Origin: Mytilus californianus
Taxonomy: Eukaryota; Mollusca; Bivalvia; Mytilida; Mytilidae
NCBI RefSeq assembly: GCF_021869535.1
Contig: NW_026262648.1
Location: 3,929,794 to 3,993,793, forward strand
Direction: 5' to 3'
DNA: 64,000 bases
The first letter of the stretch is position 1. The number at the start of each line of letters is the position of its first letter. Under the pieces are notes generated by a model. The model had not been told where the DNA came from, did not search any database, and saw nothing but the letters and a program-made list of their open reading frames with translations. A program made the position numbers and the translations under genes. Below, in pieces: positions 1-13,622 of this stretch.

Positions 1-3000
1 ATCCCTTGGGTATTTCTCAAGACATAATCTATTAAATTGGGAAATTATCTGGTTGAGTGTGTACTGTTTATGGAGTAAGGCAATATTTGGTCATAATAGA
101 AGCATTTTCAGTATAAAAATTGTTCAGCTAAGAAAAAAAGAGGCCCAATTGAAGGTAAATTTAGGTAGATTTTATATTCTCCAGTGTAAAGAATTGATCA
201 CATTCTTGGCAATTCATGCAGCAAATGTTTGAATAGTGCTTCATTTTGTAGTTTCTATCTCTTATTATATCAAGCATATATAATTTTTCATTTTTTACTG
301 TTTGAAAGGACTTTTGTTGGAAATGAATACTCCCAAGGGACATAATTCAGCTTTTTCATAGACTGATACAGGCAAGAAAGGCAATTTTACAGCTGAATAT
401 TTTGCATATTTAATGTTATAAGTGTCTAATATCTTTGTTTTTATCATCCCAAGACAGAATAATGGATTTTATAACAAGTTCAGAAATTTTGAACCACAAT
501 ATGGCATATACTAAAGCATGGAATGGAGATTAGTATGAAAAATCTTGAATTTGTGCTTATGTTGTAAATTTTGGATAAATTGAATGGAACTGTCATTTTT
601 AACTGTTTGAATGGTACTGTTTATTATACTTTTTAAATAAGATAAGATATGATTGGATACAGGTAGTTTATTAAGCTTTATCTGAAAGAAGTACAGAAAG
701 AGGTAAACCAGCATATAGGGGTGGGGACATGAAATGATCCATGTTTCTCTAAGTAATGGGGACATACAAGAATTTAGTATAGCCAAGGTTTTCACAATAA
801 CCCAGTATTGCATTAATGGTGTCATAAGAATTCTTTATCTCTTTATGTCACAGTATACTGAATCTAGCAAGGGAAATCAAAATCAATCAGACTTCAGTTA
901 TATTACACTATTTTGAAGCTTTTGATTAATACATTTGATTTTTATCAGCAAGAATAGAAATTTTTCACTGGGACCAATACTGTGTTGAGAAAAGTGCTGA
1001 GTCATCATAATAAGTCAAATTGATGGGTACTGATATAAAACTTCATTGTAGGATTTCAATATTAACTATATTGTATAAGATGCACCTAACTCTAGTTCTT
1101 TTGTATTTGTTTTCACCTTTCGCAATGATTAATTCAATTGGAAACACCAGAATTCAAGTTGCGACAAATATTTTTAACTGAAATATTTGACTTTTTTGCT
1201 GTGTAGTTCCCTAAATGTATCCCTTGGGTATTTCTCAAGACATAATCTATTAAATTGGGAAATTATCTGGTTAAGTGTGTACTGTTTATGGAGTAAGGCA
1301 ATATTTGGTCATAATAGAAGCATTTTCAGAATAAAAGTTGTTCAGCTCAGAAAAAAAGAGGCCCAATTGAAGGTAAATTTAGGTAGATTTTATATTCTCC
1401 AGTGTAAAGAATTGATCACATTCTTGGCAATTCATGCAGCAAATGTTTGAAGGGTGCTTCATTTTGTAGTTTCTATCTCTTATTATATCAAGCATATATA
1501 ATTTTTCATTTTCTACTGTTTGAAAGGACTTTTGTTGGAAATGAATACTCCCAAGGGACATAATTCAGCTTTTTCATAGACTGATACAGGCAAGAAAGGC
1601 AATTTTACAGCTGAATATTTTGCATATTTAATGTTATAAGTGTCTAATATCTTTGTTTTTATCATCCCAAGACAGAATAATGGATTTTATAACAAGTTCA
1701 GAAATTTTGAACCACAATATGGCATATACTAAAGCATGGAATGGAGATTAGTATGAAAAATCTTGAATTTGTGCTTATGTTGTAAATTTTGGATAAATTG
1801 AATGGAACTGTCATTTTTACCTGTTTGAATGGTACTGTTTATTATTTTTTTTAAATAAGATAAGATATGATTGGATACAGGTAGTTTATTAAGCTTTATC
1901 TGAAAGAAGTACAGAAAGAGGTAAACCAGCATATAGGGGTGGGGACATGAAATGATCCATGTTTCTTTAAGTAATGGGGACATACAAGAATTGAGTATAG
2001 CCAAGGTTTTCACAATAACCCAGTATTGCATTAATGGTGTCATAAGAATTCTTTATCTCTTTATGTCACAGTATACTGAATCTAGCAAGTGAAATCAAAA
2101 TCAATCAGAGTTCAGTTATATTACACTATTTTGAAGCTTTTGATTAATACATTTGATTTTTATCAGCAAGAATAGAAATTTTTCACTGGGACCAATACTG
2201 TGTTGAGAAAAGTGCTGAGTCATCATAATAAGTCAAATTGATGGGTACTGATATAAAACTTCATTGTAGGATTTCAATATTAACTATATTGTATAAGATG
2301 CACCTAACTCTAGTTCTTTTGTATTTGTTTTCACCTTTCGCAATGATTAATTCAATTGAAAACACCAGAATTCAAGTTGTGACAAATATTTTTAACTGAA
2401 ATAATTGACTGTTTTGCTGTGTAATTCCCTAAATGTATCCCTTGGGTATTTCTCAAGACATAATCTATTAAATTGGGAAATTATCTGGTAAAGTGTGTAC
2501 TGTTTATGGAGTAAGGCAATATTTGGTCATAAAAGAAGCATTTTCAGTATAAAAATTGTTCAGCTAAGAAAAAAAGAGGCCCAATTGAAGGTAAATTTAG
2601 GTAGATTTTATATTCTCCAGTGTAAAGAATTGATCACATTCTTGGCAATTCATGCAGCAAATGTTTGAATAGTGCTTCATTTTGTAGTTTCTATCTTTTA
2701 TTATATCAAGCATATATAATTTTTCATTTTCTACTGTTTGAAAGGCCTTTTGTTGGAAATGAATACTCCCAAGGGACATAATTCAGCTTTTTCATAGACT
2801 GATACAGGCAAGAAAGGCAACTTTACAGCTGAATATTTTGCATTTTTAATGTTATAAGTTTCTAATATCTTTGTTTTTATCATCCCAAGACAGAATAATG
2901 GATTTTATAACAAGTTCAGAAATTTTGAACCACAATATGGCATATACTAAAGCATGGAATGGAGATTAGTATGAAAAATCTTGAATTTGTGCTTATAATG

Positions 3001-6000
3001 TAAATTTTGGATAAATTGAATGGAACTGTCATTTTTACCTGTTTGAATGGTACTGTTTATTATTTTTTTTAAATAAGATAAGATATGATTGGATACAGGT
3101 AGTTTATTAAGCTTTATCTGAAAGAAGTACAGAAAGAGGTAAACCAGCATATAGGGGTGGGGACATGCAATGATCCATGTTTCTTTAAGTAATGGGGACA
3201 TACAAGAATTGAGTATAGCCAAGGTTTTCACAATAACCCAGTATTGCATTAATGGTGTCATAAGAATTCTTTATCTCTTTATGTCACAGTATACTGAATC
3301 TAGCAAGGGAAATCAAAATCAATCAGACTTCAGTTATATTACACTATTTTGAAGCTTTTGATTAATACATTTGATTTTTATCAGCAAGAATAGAAATTTT
3401 TCACTGGGACCAATACTGTGTTGAGGAAAGTGCTGAGTCATCATAATAAGTCAAATTGATGGGTACTGATATAAAACTTCATTGTAGGATTTCAATATTA
3501 ACTATATTGTATAAGATGCACCTAACTCTAGTTCTTTTGTATTTGTTTTCACCTTTCGCAATGATTAATTCAATTGGAAACACCAGAATTCAAGTTGCAA
3601 CAAATATTTTTAACTGAAATATTTGACTTTTTTGCTGTGTAATTCCCTAAATGTATCCCTTGGGTATTTCTCAAGACATAATCTATTAAATTGGGAAATT
3701 ATCTGGTTAAGTGTGTACTGTTTATGGAGTAAGGCAATATTTGGTCATAATAGAAGCATTTTCAGTATAAAAATTGTTCAGCTAAGAAAAAAAGAGGCCC
3801 AATTGAAGGTAAATTTAGGTAGATTTTATATTCTCCAGTGTAAAAAATTGATCACATTCTTGGCAATTCATGCAGCAAATGTTTGAATAGTGCTTCATTT
3901 TGTAGTTTCTATCTTTTATTATATCAAGCATATATAATTTTTCATTTTCTACTGTTTGAAAGGACTTTTGTTGGAAATGAATACTCCCAAGGGACATAAT
4001 TCAGCTTTTTCATAGACTGATACAGGCAAGAAAGGCAACTTTACAGCTGAATATTTTGCATATTTAATGTTATAAGTTTCTAATATCTTTGTTTTTATCA
4101 TCCCAAGACAGAATAATGGATTTTATAACAAGTTCAGAAATTTTGAACCACAATATGGCATATACTAAAGCATGGAATGGAGATTAGTATGAAAAATCTT
4201 GAATTTGTGCTTATGTTGTAAATTTTGGACAAATTGAATGGAACTGTCATTTTTACCTGTTTGAATGGTACTGTTTATTATTCCTTTTAAATAAGATAAG
4301 ATATGATTGGATACAGGTAGTTTTTTAAGCTTTATCTGAAAGAAGTACAGAAAGAGGTTAACCAGCATATAGGGGTGGGGACATGAAATGATCCATGTTT
4401 CTTTAAGTAATGGGGACATACAAGAATTGAGTATAGCCAAGGTTTTCACAATAACCCAGTATTGCATTAATGGTGTCATAAGAATTCTTTATCTCTTTAT
4501 GTCACAGTATACTGAATCTAGCAAGGGAAATCAAAATCAATCAGACTTCAGTTATATTACACTATTTTGAAGCTTTTGATTAATACATTTGATTTTTATC
4601 AGCAAGAATAGAAATTTTTCACTGGGACCAATACTGTGTTGAGGAAAGTGCTGAGTCATCATAATAAGTCAAATTGATGGGTACTGATATAAAACTTCAT
4701 TGTAGGATTTCAATATTAACTATATTGTATAAGATGCACTAACTCTAGTTCTTTTGTATTTGTTTTCACCTTTCACAATGATTAATTCAATTGGAAACAC
4801 CAGAATTCAAGTTGCGTTTAATATTTTTAACTGAAATATTTGACTTTTTTGCTGTGTAATTCCCTAAATGTATCCCTTGGGTATTTCTCAAGACATAATC
4901 TATTAAATTGGGAAATTATCTGGTTAAGTGTGTACTGTTTATGGAGTAAGGCAATATTTGGTCATAATAGAAGCATTTTCAGTATAAAAATTGTTCAGCT
5001 AAGAAAAAAAGAGGCCCAATTGAAGGTTAATTTAGGTAGATTTTATATTCTCCAGTGTAAAGAATTGATCACATTCTTGACAATTCATGCAGCAAATGTT
5101 TGAATAGTGCTTCATTTTGTAGTTTCTATCTTTTATTATATCAAGCATATATAATTTTTCATTTTCTACTGTTTGAAAGGACTTTTGTTGGAAATGAATA
5201 CTCCCAAGGGACATAATTCAGCTTTTTCATAGACTGATACAGGCAAGAAAGGCAACTTTACAGCTGAATATTTTGCATATTTAATGTTATAAGTGTCTAA
5301 TATCTTTGTTTTTATCATCCCAAGACAGAATAATGGATTTTATAACAAGTTCAGAAATTTTGAACCACAATATGGCATATACTAAAGCATGGAATGGAGA
5401 TTAGTATGAAAAATCTTGAATTTGTGCTTATGTTGTAAATTTTGGATAAATTGAATGGAACTGTCATTTTTACCTGTTTGAATGGTACTGTTTATTATTT
5501 TTTTTAAATAAGATAAGATATGATTGGATACAGGTAGTTTATTAAGCTTTATCTGAAAGAAATACAGAAAGAGGTAAACCAGCATATAGGGGTTGGGACA
5601 TGAAATGATCCATGTTTCTTTAAGTAATGGGGACATACAAGAATTGAGTATAGCCAAGGTTTTCACAATAACCCAGTATTGCATTAATGGTGTCATAAGA
5701 ATTCTTTATCTCTTTATGTCACAGTAAACTGAATCTAGCAAGGGAAATCAAAATCAATAAGACTTCAGTTATATTACACTATTTCGAAGTTTTTGATTAA
5801 TACATTTGATTTTTATCAGCAAGAATAGAAATTTTTCACTGGGACCAATACTGTGTTGAGAAAAGTGCTGAGTCATCATAATAAGTCAAATTGATGGGTA
5901 CTGATATAAAACTTCATTGTAGGATTTCAATATTAACTATATTGTATAAGATGCACCTAACTCTAGTTCTTTTGTATTTGTTTTCACCTTTCGCAATGAT

Positions 6001-9000
6001 TAATTCAATTGGAAACACCAGAATTCAAGTTGCAACAAATATTTTTAACTGAAATATTTGACTTTTTTGCTGTGTAATTCCCTAAATGTATCCCTTGGGT
6101 ATTTCTCAAGACATAATCTATTAAATTGGGAAATTATCTGGTTAAGTGTGTACTGTTTATGGAGTAAGGCAATATTTGGTCATAATAGAAGCATTTTCAG
6201 TATAAAAATTGTTCAGCTAAGAAAAAAAGAGGCCCAATTGAAGGTAAATTTAGGTAGATTTTATATTCTCCAGTGTAAAAAATTGATCACATTCTTGGCA
6301 ATTCATGCAGCAAATGTTTGAATAGTGCTTCATTTTGTAGTTTCTATCTTTTATTATATCAAGCATATATAATTTTTCATTTTCTACTGTTTGAAAGGAC
6401 TTTTGTTGGAAATGAATACTCCCAAGGGACATAATTCAGCTTTTTCATAGACTGATACAGGCAAGAAAGGCAACTTTACAGCTGAATATTTTGCATATTT
6501 AATGTTATAAGTTTCTAATATCTTTGTTTTTATCATCCCAAGACAGAATAATGGATTTTATAACAAGTTCAGAAATTTTGAACCACAATATGGCATATAC
6601 TAAAGCATGGAATGGAGATTAGTATGAAAAATCTTGAATTTGTGCTTATGTTGTAAATTTTGGATAAATTGAATGGAACTGTCATTTTTACCTGTTTGAA
6701 TGGTACTGTTTATTATTCTTTTTAAATAAGATAAGATATGATTGGATACAGGTAGTTTATTAAGCTTTATCTGAAAGAAGTACAGAAAGAGGTAAACCAG
6801 CATATAGGGGTGGGGACATGAAATGATCCATGTTTCTTTAAGTAATGGGGACATACAAGAATTTAGTATAGCCAAGGTTTTCACAATAACCCAGTATTGC
6901 ATTAATGGTGTCATAAGAATTCTTTATCTCTTTATGTCACAGTATACTGAATCTAGCAAGGGAAATCAAAATCAATCAGACTTCAGTTAAATTAAACTAT
7001 TTTGAAGCTTTTGATTAATACATTTGATTTTTATCAGCAAGAATAGAAATTTTTCACTGGGACCAATACTGTGTTGAGAAAAGTGCTGAGTCATCATAAT
7101 AAGTCAAATTGATGGGTACTGATATAAAACTTCATTGCAGGATTTCAATATTAACTATATTGTATAAGATGCACCTAACTCTAGTTCTTTTGTATTTGTT
7201 TTCACCTTTAGCAATGATTAATTCAATTGGAAACACCAGAATTCAAGTTGCGACAAATATTTTTAACTGAAATATTTGACTTTTTTGCTGTGTAATTCCC
7301 TAAATGTATCCCTTGGGTATTTCTCAAGACATAATCTATTAAATTGGGAAATTATCTGGTTAAGTGTGTACTGTTTATGGAGTAAGGCAATATTTGGTCA
7401 TAATAGAAGCATTTTCAGTAGAAAAATTGTTCAGCTCAGAAAAAAAGAGGCCCAATTGAAGGTAAATTTAGGTAGATTTTATATTCTCCAGTGTAAAGAA
7501 TTGATCACATTCTTGGCAATTCATGCAGCAAATGTTTGAATAGTGCTTCATTTTGTAGTTTCTATCTTTTATTATATCAAGCATATATAATTTTTCATTT
7601 TCTACTGTTTGAAAGGACTTTTGTTGGAAATGAATACTCCCAAGGGGCATAATTCAGCTTTTTCATAGACTGATACAGGCAAGAAAGGCAACTTTACAGC
7701 TGAATATTTTGCATATTTAATGTTATAAGTGTCTAATATCTTTGTTTTTATCATCCGAAGATAGAATAATGGATTTTATAACAAGTTCAGAAATTTTGAA
7801 CCACAATATGGCATATACTAAAGCATGGAATGGAGATTAGTATGAAAAATCTTGAATTTGTGCTTATGTTGTAAATTTTGGATAAATTGAATGGAACTGT
7901 CATTTTTACCTGTTTGAATGGTACTGTTTATTATTCTTTTTAAATAAGATAAGATATGATTGGATACAGGTAGTTTATTAAGCTTTATCTGAAAGAAGTA
8001 CAGAAAGAGGCAAACCAGCATATAGGGGTGGGGACATGAAATGATCCATGTTTCTTTAAGTAATGGGGACATACAAGAATATAGTATAGCCTAGGTTTTC
8101 ACAATAACCCAGTATTGCATTAATGGTGTCATAAGAATTCTTTATCTCTTTATGTCACAGTATACTGAATCTAGCAAAGGAAATCAAAATCAATCAGACT
8201 TCAGTTATATTACACTATTTTGAAGCTTTTGATTAATACATTTGATTTTTATCAGCAAGAATAGAAATTTTTCACTGGAACCAATACTGTGTTGAGAAAA
8301 GTGCTGAGTCATCATAATAAATCAAATTGAGGGGTACTGATATAAAACTTCATAGTAGGATTTCAATATTAACTATATTGTATAAGATGCACCTAACTCT
8401 AGTTCTTTTGTATTTGTTTTCACCTTTCGCAATGATTAATTCAATTGGAAACACCAGAATTCAAGTTGCGACAAATATTTTTAACTGAAATATTTGACTT
8501 TTTTGCTGTGTAATTCCCTAAATGTATCCCTTGGGTATTTCTCAAGACATAATCTATTAAATTGGGAAATTATCTGGTTAAGTGTGTTCTGTTTATGGAG
8601 TAAGGCAATATTTGGTCATAATAGAAGCATTTTCAGTATAAAAATTGTTCAGCTAAGAAAAAAAGAGGCCCAATTGAAGGTAAATTTAGGTAGATTTTAT
8701 ATTCTCCAGTCTAAAGAATTGATCAGATTCTTGTCAATTCATGCAGCAAATGTTTGAATAGTGCTTCATTTTGTAGTTTCTATCTTTTATTATATCAAGC
8801 ATATATAATTTTTCATTTTCTACTGTTTGAAAGGACTTTTGTTGGAAATGAATACTCGCAAGGGACATAATTCAGCTTTTTCATAGACTGATACAGGCAA
8901 GAAAGGCAACTTTACAGCTGAATATTTTGCATATTTAATGTTATAAGTGTCTAATATCTTTGTTTTTATCATCCCAAGACAGAATAATGGATTTTATAAC

Positions 9001-9125
9001 AAGTTCAGAAATTTTGAACCACAATATGGCATATACTAAAGCATGGAATGGAGATTAGTATGAAAAATCTTGAATTTGTGCTTATGTTGTAAATTTTGGA
9101 TAAATTGAATGGAACTGTCATTTTT
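1..9125. repeat. 1,218-bp satellite array, left segment
   Basis: About 7.5 head-to-tail units of a 1,218-bp AT-rich monomer. The landmark ATCCCTTGGGTATTTCTC recurs at 1, 1219, 2437, 3655, 4872, 6090, 7308 and 8526. Units differ by only a few percent, mostly point changes and single-base indels. Some variants recur every second unit: for example TAAAAAATTGATC in the units near 3840 and 6275, with GTTGCAACAAAT shared just upstream of each. This indicates dimeric higher-order repeats. Short open frames of 60, 87 and 104 codons recur in every unit on both strands because the units are near-identical. I see no sign that they are genes. The array continues beyond the left edge of the window. Confidence 0.97.
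995..1040 (+). promoter_or_regulatory. AP-1/MARE-like motif plus TATA-like motif in the satellite unit
   Basis: TGCTGAGTCAT (995-1005) matches the extended Maf/AP-1 (MARE) consensus. It is followed about 30 bp later by TATAAAA (1034-1040). The pair recurs in almost every satellite unit; one unit near 10275 has a changed motif (TGCTTAGTCAT). This is a motif match only. No transcript is implied by the sequence itself. Confidence 0.3.
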
Positions 9126-9172
9126 AACCGGATTTTTGTGTCAAAAATGTTGGTTATTGATTTGGGGATGTA

Positions 9173-9227
9173 CGGCGGGCGGTCGGTCGGTCGGTCGGGC
9201 GGGTGGGCGGGCGGGCGGGCGGGCGGC
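9173..9227. repeat. GGTC/GGGC microsatellite
   Basis: A run of GGTC and GGGC tetranucleotides, the only strongly GC-rich tract in the first 12 kb. The short open frames across it are low-complexity artefacts. Confidence 0.9.
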
Positions 9228-9237
9228 AACCAAATGT

Positions 9238-9690
9238 TGTCCGTGCATTTACTCATGAACCATTTAACCAAACCTTTTAAAATTTAATATGTTGTTACTG
9301 ACAACAAAATGGAGGTCAAGTTTAATAATGACGATTTTGACTTTTACTGTTCAGGAGTCACGGTTCTTGAAAGTTTAAAAAATGTCGTGTCCGTGCATTT
9401 ACTCATGAACCGTTCAACTAAACCTTTTTAAATTTTAATATGTTGTTACTGACAACAAAATGGAGGTCAAGTTCAATAATGACGATTTTGACTTTTACCG
9501 TTCAGGAGTTACGGATCTTGAAAGTTTAAAAAATGTCGTGTCCGTGCATTTACTCATGAACTGTTCAATTAAACCTTTTTAAATTTTAATATGTTGTTAC
9601 TAACAACAAAATGGAGGTCAAGTTCAATAATGACGATTTTGACTTTTACCGTTCAGGAGTTACGGTTCTTGAAAGTTTAAAAAATGTCAT
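9238..9690. repeat. 150-bp tandem repeat, three copies
   Basis: The landmark CCGTGCATTTACTCATGAAC begins at 9241, 9391 and 9542. Each unit also contains ATGTTGTTACTGACAACAAA and GTTCAGGAGT. The three copies are about 95% alike by eye. Confidence 0.9.
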
Positions 9691-9876
9691 GTCCTGCTAG
9701 AGGGTCATTTTCTATCTAGTTTATATGTCGTTATTGTTGACAACATGGAAGTCAAGTTTGATATTGATGATCATAAATTTTACCTATTAGGAGTTTTGGT
9801 CCTTGTGATATTGATTAATGCCAGAACACAAATAAATGTTAAAGAATCCGGTTTACTGTCATTTTGACAGCTCTTG

Positions 9877-12625
9877 TTACCTGTTTGAATGGTACTGTTT
9901 ATTATTCTTTTTAAATAAGATAAGATATGATTGGATACAGGTAGTTTATTAAGCTTTATCTGAAAGAAGTACAGAAAGAGGTAAACCAGCATATAGGGGT
10001 GGGGACATGAAATGATCCATGTTTCTTTAAGTAATGGGGACATACAAGAATTTAGTATAGCCAAGGTTTTCACAATAACCCAGTATTGCATTAATGGTGT
10101 CATAAGAATTCTTTATCTCTTTATGTCACAGTATACTGAATCTAGCAAGGGAAATCAAAATCAATCAGACTTCAGTTATATTACACTATTTTGAAGCTTT
10201 TGAGTAATACATTTGATTTTTATCAGCAAGAATAGAAATTTTTCACTGGGACCAATACTGTGTTGAGAAAAGTGCTTAGTCATCATAAAAAGTCAAATTG
10301 ATGGGTACTGATATAAAACTTCACTGTAGGATTTCATTATTAACTATATTGTATAAGATGCACCTAACTCTAGTTCTTTTGTATTTGTTTTCACCTTTCG
10401 CAATGATTAATTCAATTGGAAACACTAGAATTCAAGTTGCGACAAATATTTTTTACTGAAATATTTGACTTTTTTGCTGTGTAATTCCCTAAATGTATCC
10501 CTTGGGTATTTCTCAAGACATAATCTATTAAATTGGGAAATTATCTGGTTAAGTGTGTACTGTTTATGGAGTAAGGCAATATTTGGTCATAATAGAAGCA
10601 TTTTCAGTATAAAAATTGTTCAGCTAAGAAAAAAAGAGCCCAATTGAAGGTAAATTTAGGTAGATTTTAAATTCTCCAGTGTATAGAATTGATCACATTC
10701 TTGGCAATTCATGCAGCAAATGTTTGAATAGTGCTTCATTTTGTAGTTTTTATCTTTTATTATATCAAGCATATATAATTTTTCATTTTCTTCTGTTTGA
10801 AAGGACTTTTGTTGGAAATGAATACTCCCAAGGGACATAATTCAGCTTTTTCATAGACTGATACAGGCAAGAAAGGCAACTTCACAGCTGAATATTTTGC
10901 ATATTTAATGTTATAAGTGTCTAATATCTTTGTTTTTATCATCCCGAGACAGAATAATGGATTTTATAACCAGTTCAGAAATTTTGAACCAAAATATGGC
11001 ATATACTAAAGCATGCAATGGAGATTAGTATGAAAAAGCTTGAATTTGTGCTTATGTTGTAAATTTTGGATAAATTGAATGGAACTGTCATTTTTACCTG
11101 TTTGAATGGTACTGTTTATTATTCTTTTTAAATAAGATAAGATATGATTGGATATAAGTAGTTTATTAAGCTTTATCTGAAAGAAGTACAGAAAGAGGTA
11201 AACCAGCATATAGGGGTGGGGACATGAAATGATCCATGTTTCTTTAAGTAATGGGGACATACAAGAATTTAGTATAGCCAAGGTTTTCACAATAACCCAG
11301 TATTGCATTAATGGTGTCATAAGTATTCTTTATCTCTTTATGTCACAGTATACTGAATCTAGTAAGGGAAATCAAAATCAATCAGACTTCAGTTATATTA
11401 CACTATTTTGAAGCTTTTGATTAATACATTTGATTTTTATCAGCAAGAATAGAAATTTTTCACTGGGACTAATACTGTGTTGAGAAAAGTGCTGAGTCAT
11501 CATAATAAGTCAAATTGATGGGTACTGATATAAAACTTCACTGTAGGATTTCATTATTAACTATATTGTATAAGATGCACCTAACTCTAGTTCTTTTGTA
11601 TTTGTTTTCACCTTTCGCAATGATTAATTCAATTGGAAACACCAGAATTCAAGTTGCGACAAATATTTTTAACTGAAATATTTGACTTTTTTGCTGTGTA
11701 ATTCCCTAAATGTATCCCTTGGGTATTTCTCAAGCCATAATCTATTAAATTGGGAAATTATCTGGTTAAGCGTGTACTGTTTATGGAGTAAGGCAATATT
11801 TTGTCATAATAGAAGCATTTTCAGTATAAAAATTGTTCAGCTAAGAAAAAAAGAGGCCCAATTGAAGGTAAATTTAGGTAGATTTTATATTCTCCAGTGT
11901 AAAGAATTGATCACATTCTTGGCAATTCATGCAGCAAATGTTTGAATAGTGCTTCATTTTGTAGTTTCTATCTTTTATTATATCAAGCATATATAATTTT
12001 TCATTTTCTACTGTTTGAAAGGACTTTTGTTGGAAATGAATACTCCCAAGGGACATAATTCAGCTTTTTCATAGACTGATACAGGCAATAAAGGCAACCT
12101 TACAGCTGAATATTTTGCATATTTAATGTTATAAGTGTCTAATATCTTTGTTTTTATCATCCCAAGACAGAATAATGGATTTTTTAACAAGTTCAGAAAT
12201 TTTGAACCAAAATATGGCATATACTAAAGCATGGAATGGAGATTAGTATGAAAAATCTTGAATTTGTGCTTATGTTGTAAATTGTGGATAAATTGAATGG
12301 AACTGTCATTTTTACCTGTTTGAATGGTACTGTTTATTATTCTTTTTAAATAAGATAAGATATGATTGGATACAGGTAGTTTATTAAGCTTTATCTGAAA
12401 GAAGTACAGAAAGAGGTAAACCAGCATATAGGGGTGGGGACATGAAATGATCCATGTTTCTTTAAGTAATGGGGACATACAAGAATTTAGTATAGCCAAG
12501 GTTTTCACAATAACCCAGTATTGCATTAATGGTGTCATAAGAATTCTTTATCTCTTTATGTCACAGTATACTGAATCTAGCAAGGGAAATCAAAATCAAT
12601 CAGACTTCAGTTATATTACACTATT
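9877..12625. repeat. 1,218-bp satellite array, segment between insertions
   Basis: The satellite resumes in register after the 0.73-kb insertion and runs for about 2.25 units until it is cut by the Ngaro-like element after ...TTACACTATT. The register across the 9126 insertion is preserved: corresponding landmarks are 1,970 bp apart, or 1,218 plus about 752. Confidence 0.96.
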
Positions 12626-12692
12626 CTCATTGGTTGACCATAGGCATATATAATGATAAGATTATCTTAGTTGGTCATCAGTTTGGCTCAGA
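12626..12692 (+). repeat. Split direct repeat A1 (left end), with promoter-like motifs
   Basis: 67 bp identical to 19878-19944. It begins CTCATTGGTTGACC (an inverted CCAAT box), followed by TATATAA at 12647-12653, so it may also supply the promoter of the element. The first base follows the shared core ACTATT. Confidence 0.9.
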
Positions 12693-12779
12693 GGCTGTGC
12701 CGTATTATCAGCGTGCTAATTTTTAGTGATCTGTTAACAAGATGAAACTCATTAGTGACATAAAGTTTAATATTCGGAT

Positions 12780-13097
12780 ATGTTAATGGAACTTATCATA
12801 AAGTTTCAAAATTCTGTACATGTGGAAGAGTTACATGGATTTACTGAAGAATCCTTAGATACACTTGATCGCGACGATCTCATCAAATCTATAACAAAAA
12901 GTTTCGGTGTTGACATTGAAAGAGTAGAAGCAATTCTAAAAAAGTCACTGGACACCAATGCCTTGGTCAAGTTAGCTCATTGTGCTATAGAATTAGCAAA
13001 TGAACATATTAGTAGAGCTGATTCGAATAAAAAGCGAAAAGGTGAAGGAGACAATTAGGCGGGTCAAAGCAAGAAAGGCAAGACAAATGAACCATCG
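12780..13097 (+). pseudogene. N-terminal gag-like exon of the Ngaro-like element
   Basis: An open frame of 92 codons starts at ATG 12780 and ends at TAG 13056-13058. The acidic-helical N-terminus (LHGFTEESLDTLDRDDL) is followed by helical segments and a lysine-rich tail (NKKRKGEGDN). The frame stays open past the stop for 13 more codons, again lysine-rich (GQSKKGKTNE), up to TCG|GTAAGA at 13097/13098. That is a good splice-donor match in phase 0. I infer that the TAG is a disabling mutation and that this is the first exon of gag, joined by splicing to the frame at 15349. No named domain is recognised, so the gag assignment comes from position and composition. Confidence 0.55.
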
Positions 13098-13103
13098 GTA
13101 AGA
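13098..13103 (+). promoter_or_regulatory. Candidate splice donor (GTAAGA)
   Basis: TCG|GTAAGA lies at the end of the extended first ORF, in phase 0. Candidate acceptors in the same phase lie at 15348, 15912 and 18121, each directly before a downstream open frame. For the first two, the AG belongs to an in-frame TAG, so phase 0 is partly automatic there. Confidence 0.4.
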
Positions 13104-13139
13104 TCTTTAATTTTGTTTAATTGTGTCGGTCGTTAAATC

Positions 13140-13380
13140 AGATTTGGTTAGATTAGACATAGAATAAGGTGTATAATACAGCTGGGTTATTCTGTCTGGT
13201 ACACAGATGTTAATGACGATGAGTGACGAAGTATGAGGTTATCTGAGGATAGGTTAGAGTAGACATAGAATAAGGTGGAGAAGGTTAAACGAGGATAACA
13301 TTAATATTTTTATCTGATACACAGATGTTAGTGACAATGAGTTTGACGAAGTATGAGGTTATCTGAGGTTAAGAATGTCT
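13140..13380 (+). repeat. About 110-120-bp tandem duplication in element leader
   Basis: TAGACATAGAATAAGGT occurs near 13154 and 13261. ACACAGATGTTA...GACGAAGTATGAGGTTATCTGAGG occurs near 13201 and 13319. Non-coding. Confidence 0.75.
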
Positions 13381-13622
13381 AGTATCCTAGTAAAAATCCA
13401 CATGGTATCTGTATTCATAGCATTGCAAAGCAGCAGTTGTCATTTGACAGATATAATGTTATGAATATTGTCAGACTGCTTTTTAGTTTCGGACGTCAGG
13501 TGGATCTGTGACATCTAAAATGCAGTGCACCTTCAAAAAGTAATAATTGTAATGCAATTTAGAAAAAATCCATGGCGGGCATGCTGTGAACGGGAGCCAT
13601 GGTATTTTAGGCTGCATGAGTT

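Larger units (their letters stand above)
9126..9854. mobile_element. Non-autonomous element with short AACCGGATT inverted ends
   Basis: A 0.73-kb insertion in a satellite unit. The left end reads AACCGGATTTTTG and the right end reads AAAGAATCCGGTT, giving an imperfect inverted repeat of about 11 bp. ACTGTCATTTT occurs immediately outside both ends (9114-9124 and 9855-9865) and is a likely target duplication. Beyond the right copy lie 11 extra bases before satellite sequence resumes near 9877. The interior holds a GGTC/GGGC simple repeat and three copies of a 150-bp tandem repeat. No coding potential is seen. The superfamily is not clear; a duplication of 9-11 bp would suit a Mutator-like element. 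Confidence 0.6.

Noticed and set aside
511..825. A 104-codon minus-strand frame with ATG, repeated in almost every satellite unit (with 60- and 87-codon partners)
   Set aside because: Kept only because units are nearly identical. Differences between units include many amino-acid changes, several units truncate it, and the composition is that of translated AT-rich DNA. The 87-codon frames lack an ATG.
9005..9287. Pro/Arg/Gly-rich open frames on both strands
   Set aside because: They translate the GGTC/GGGC simple repeat.
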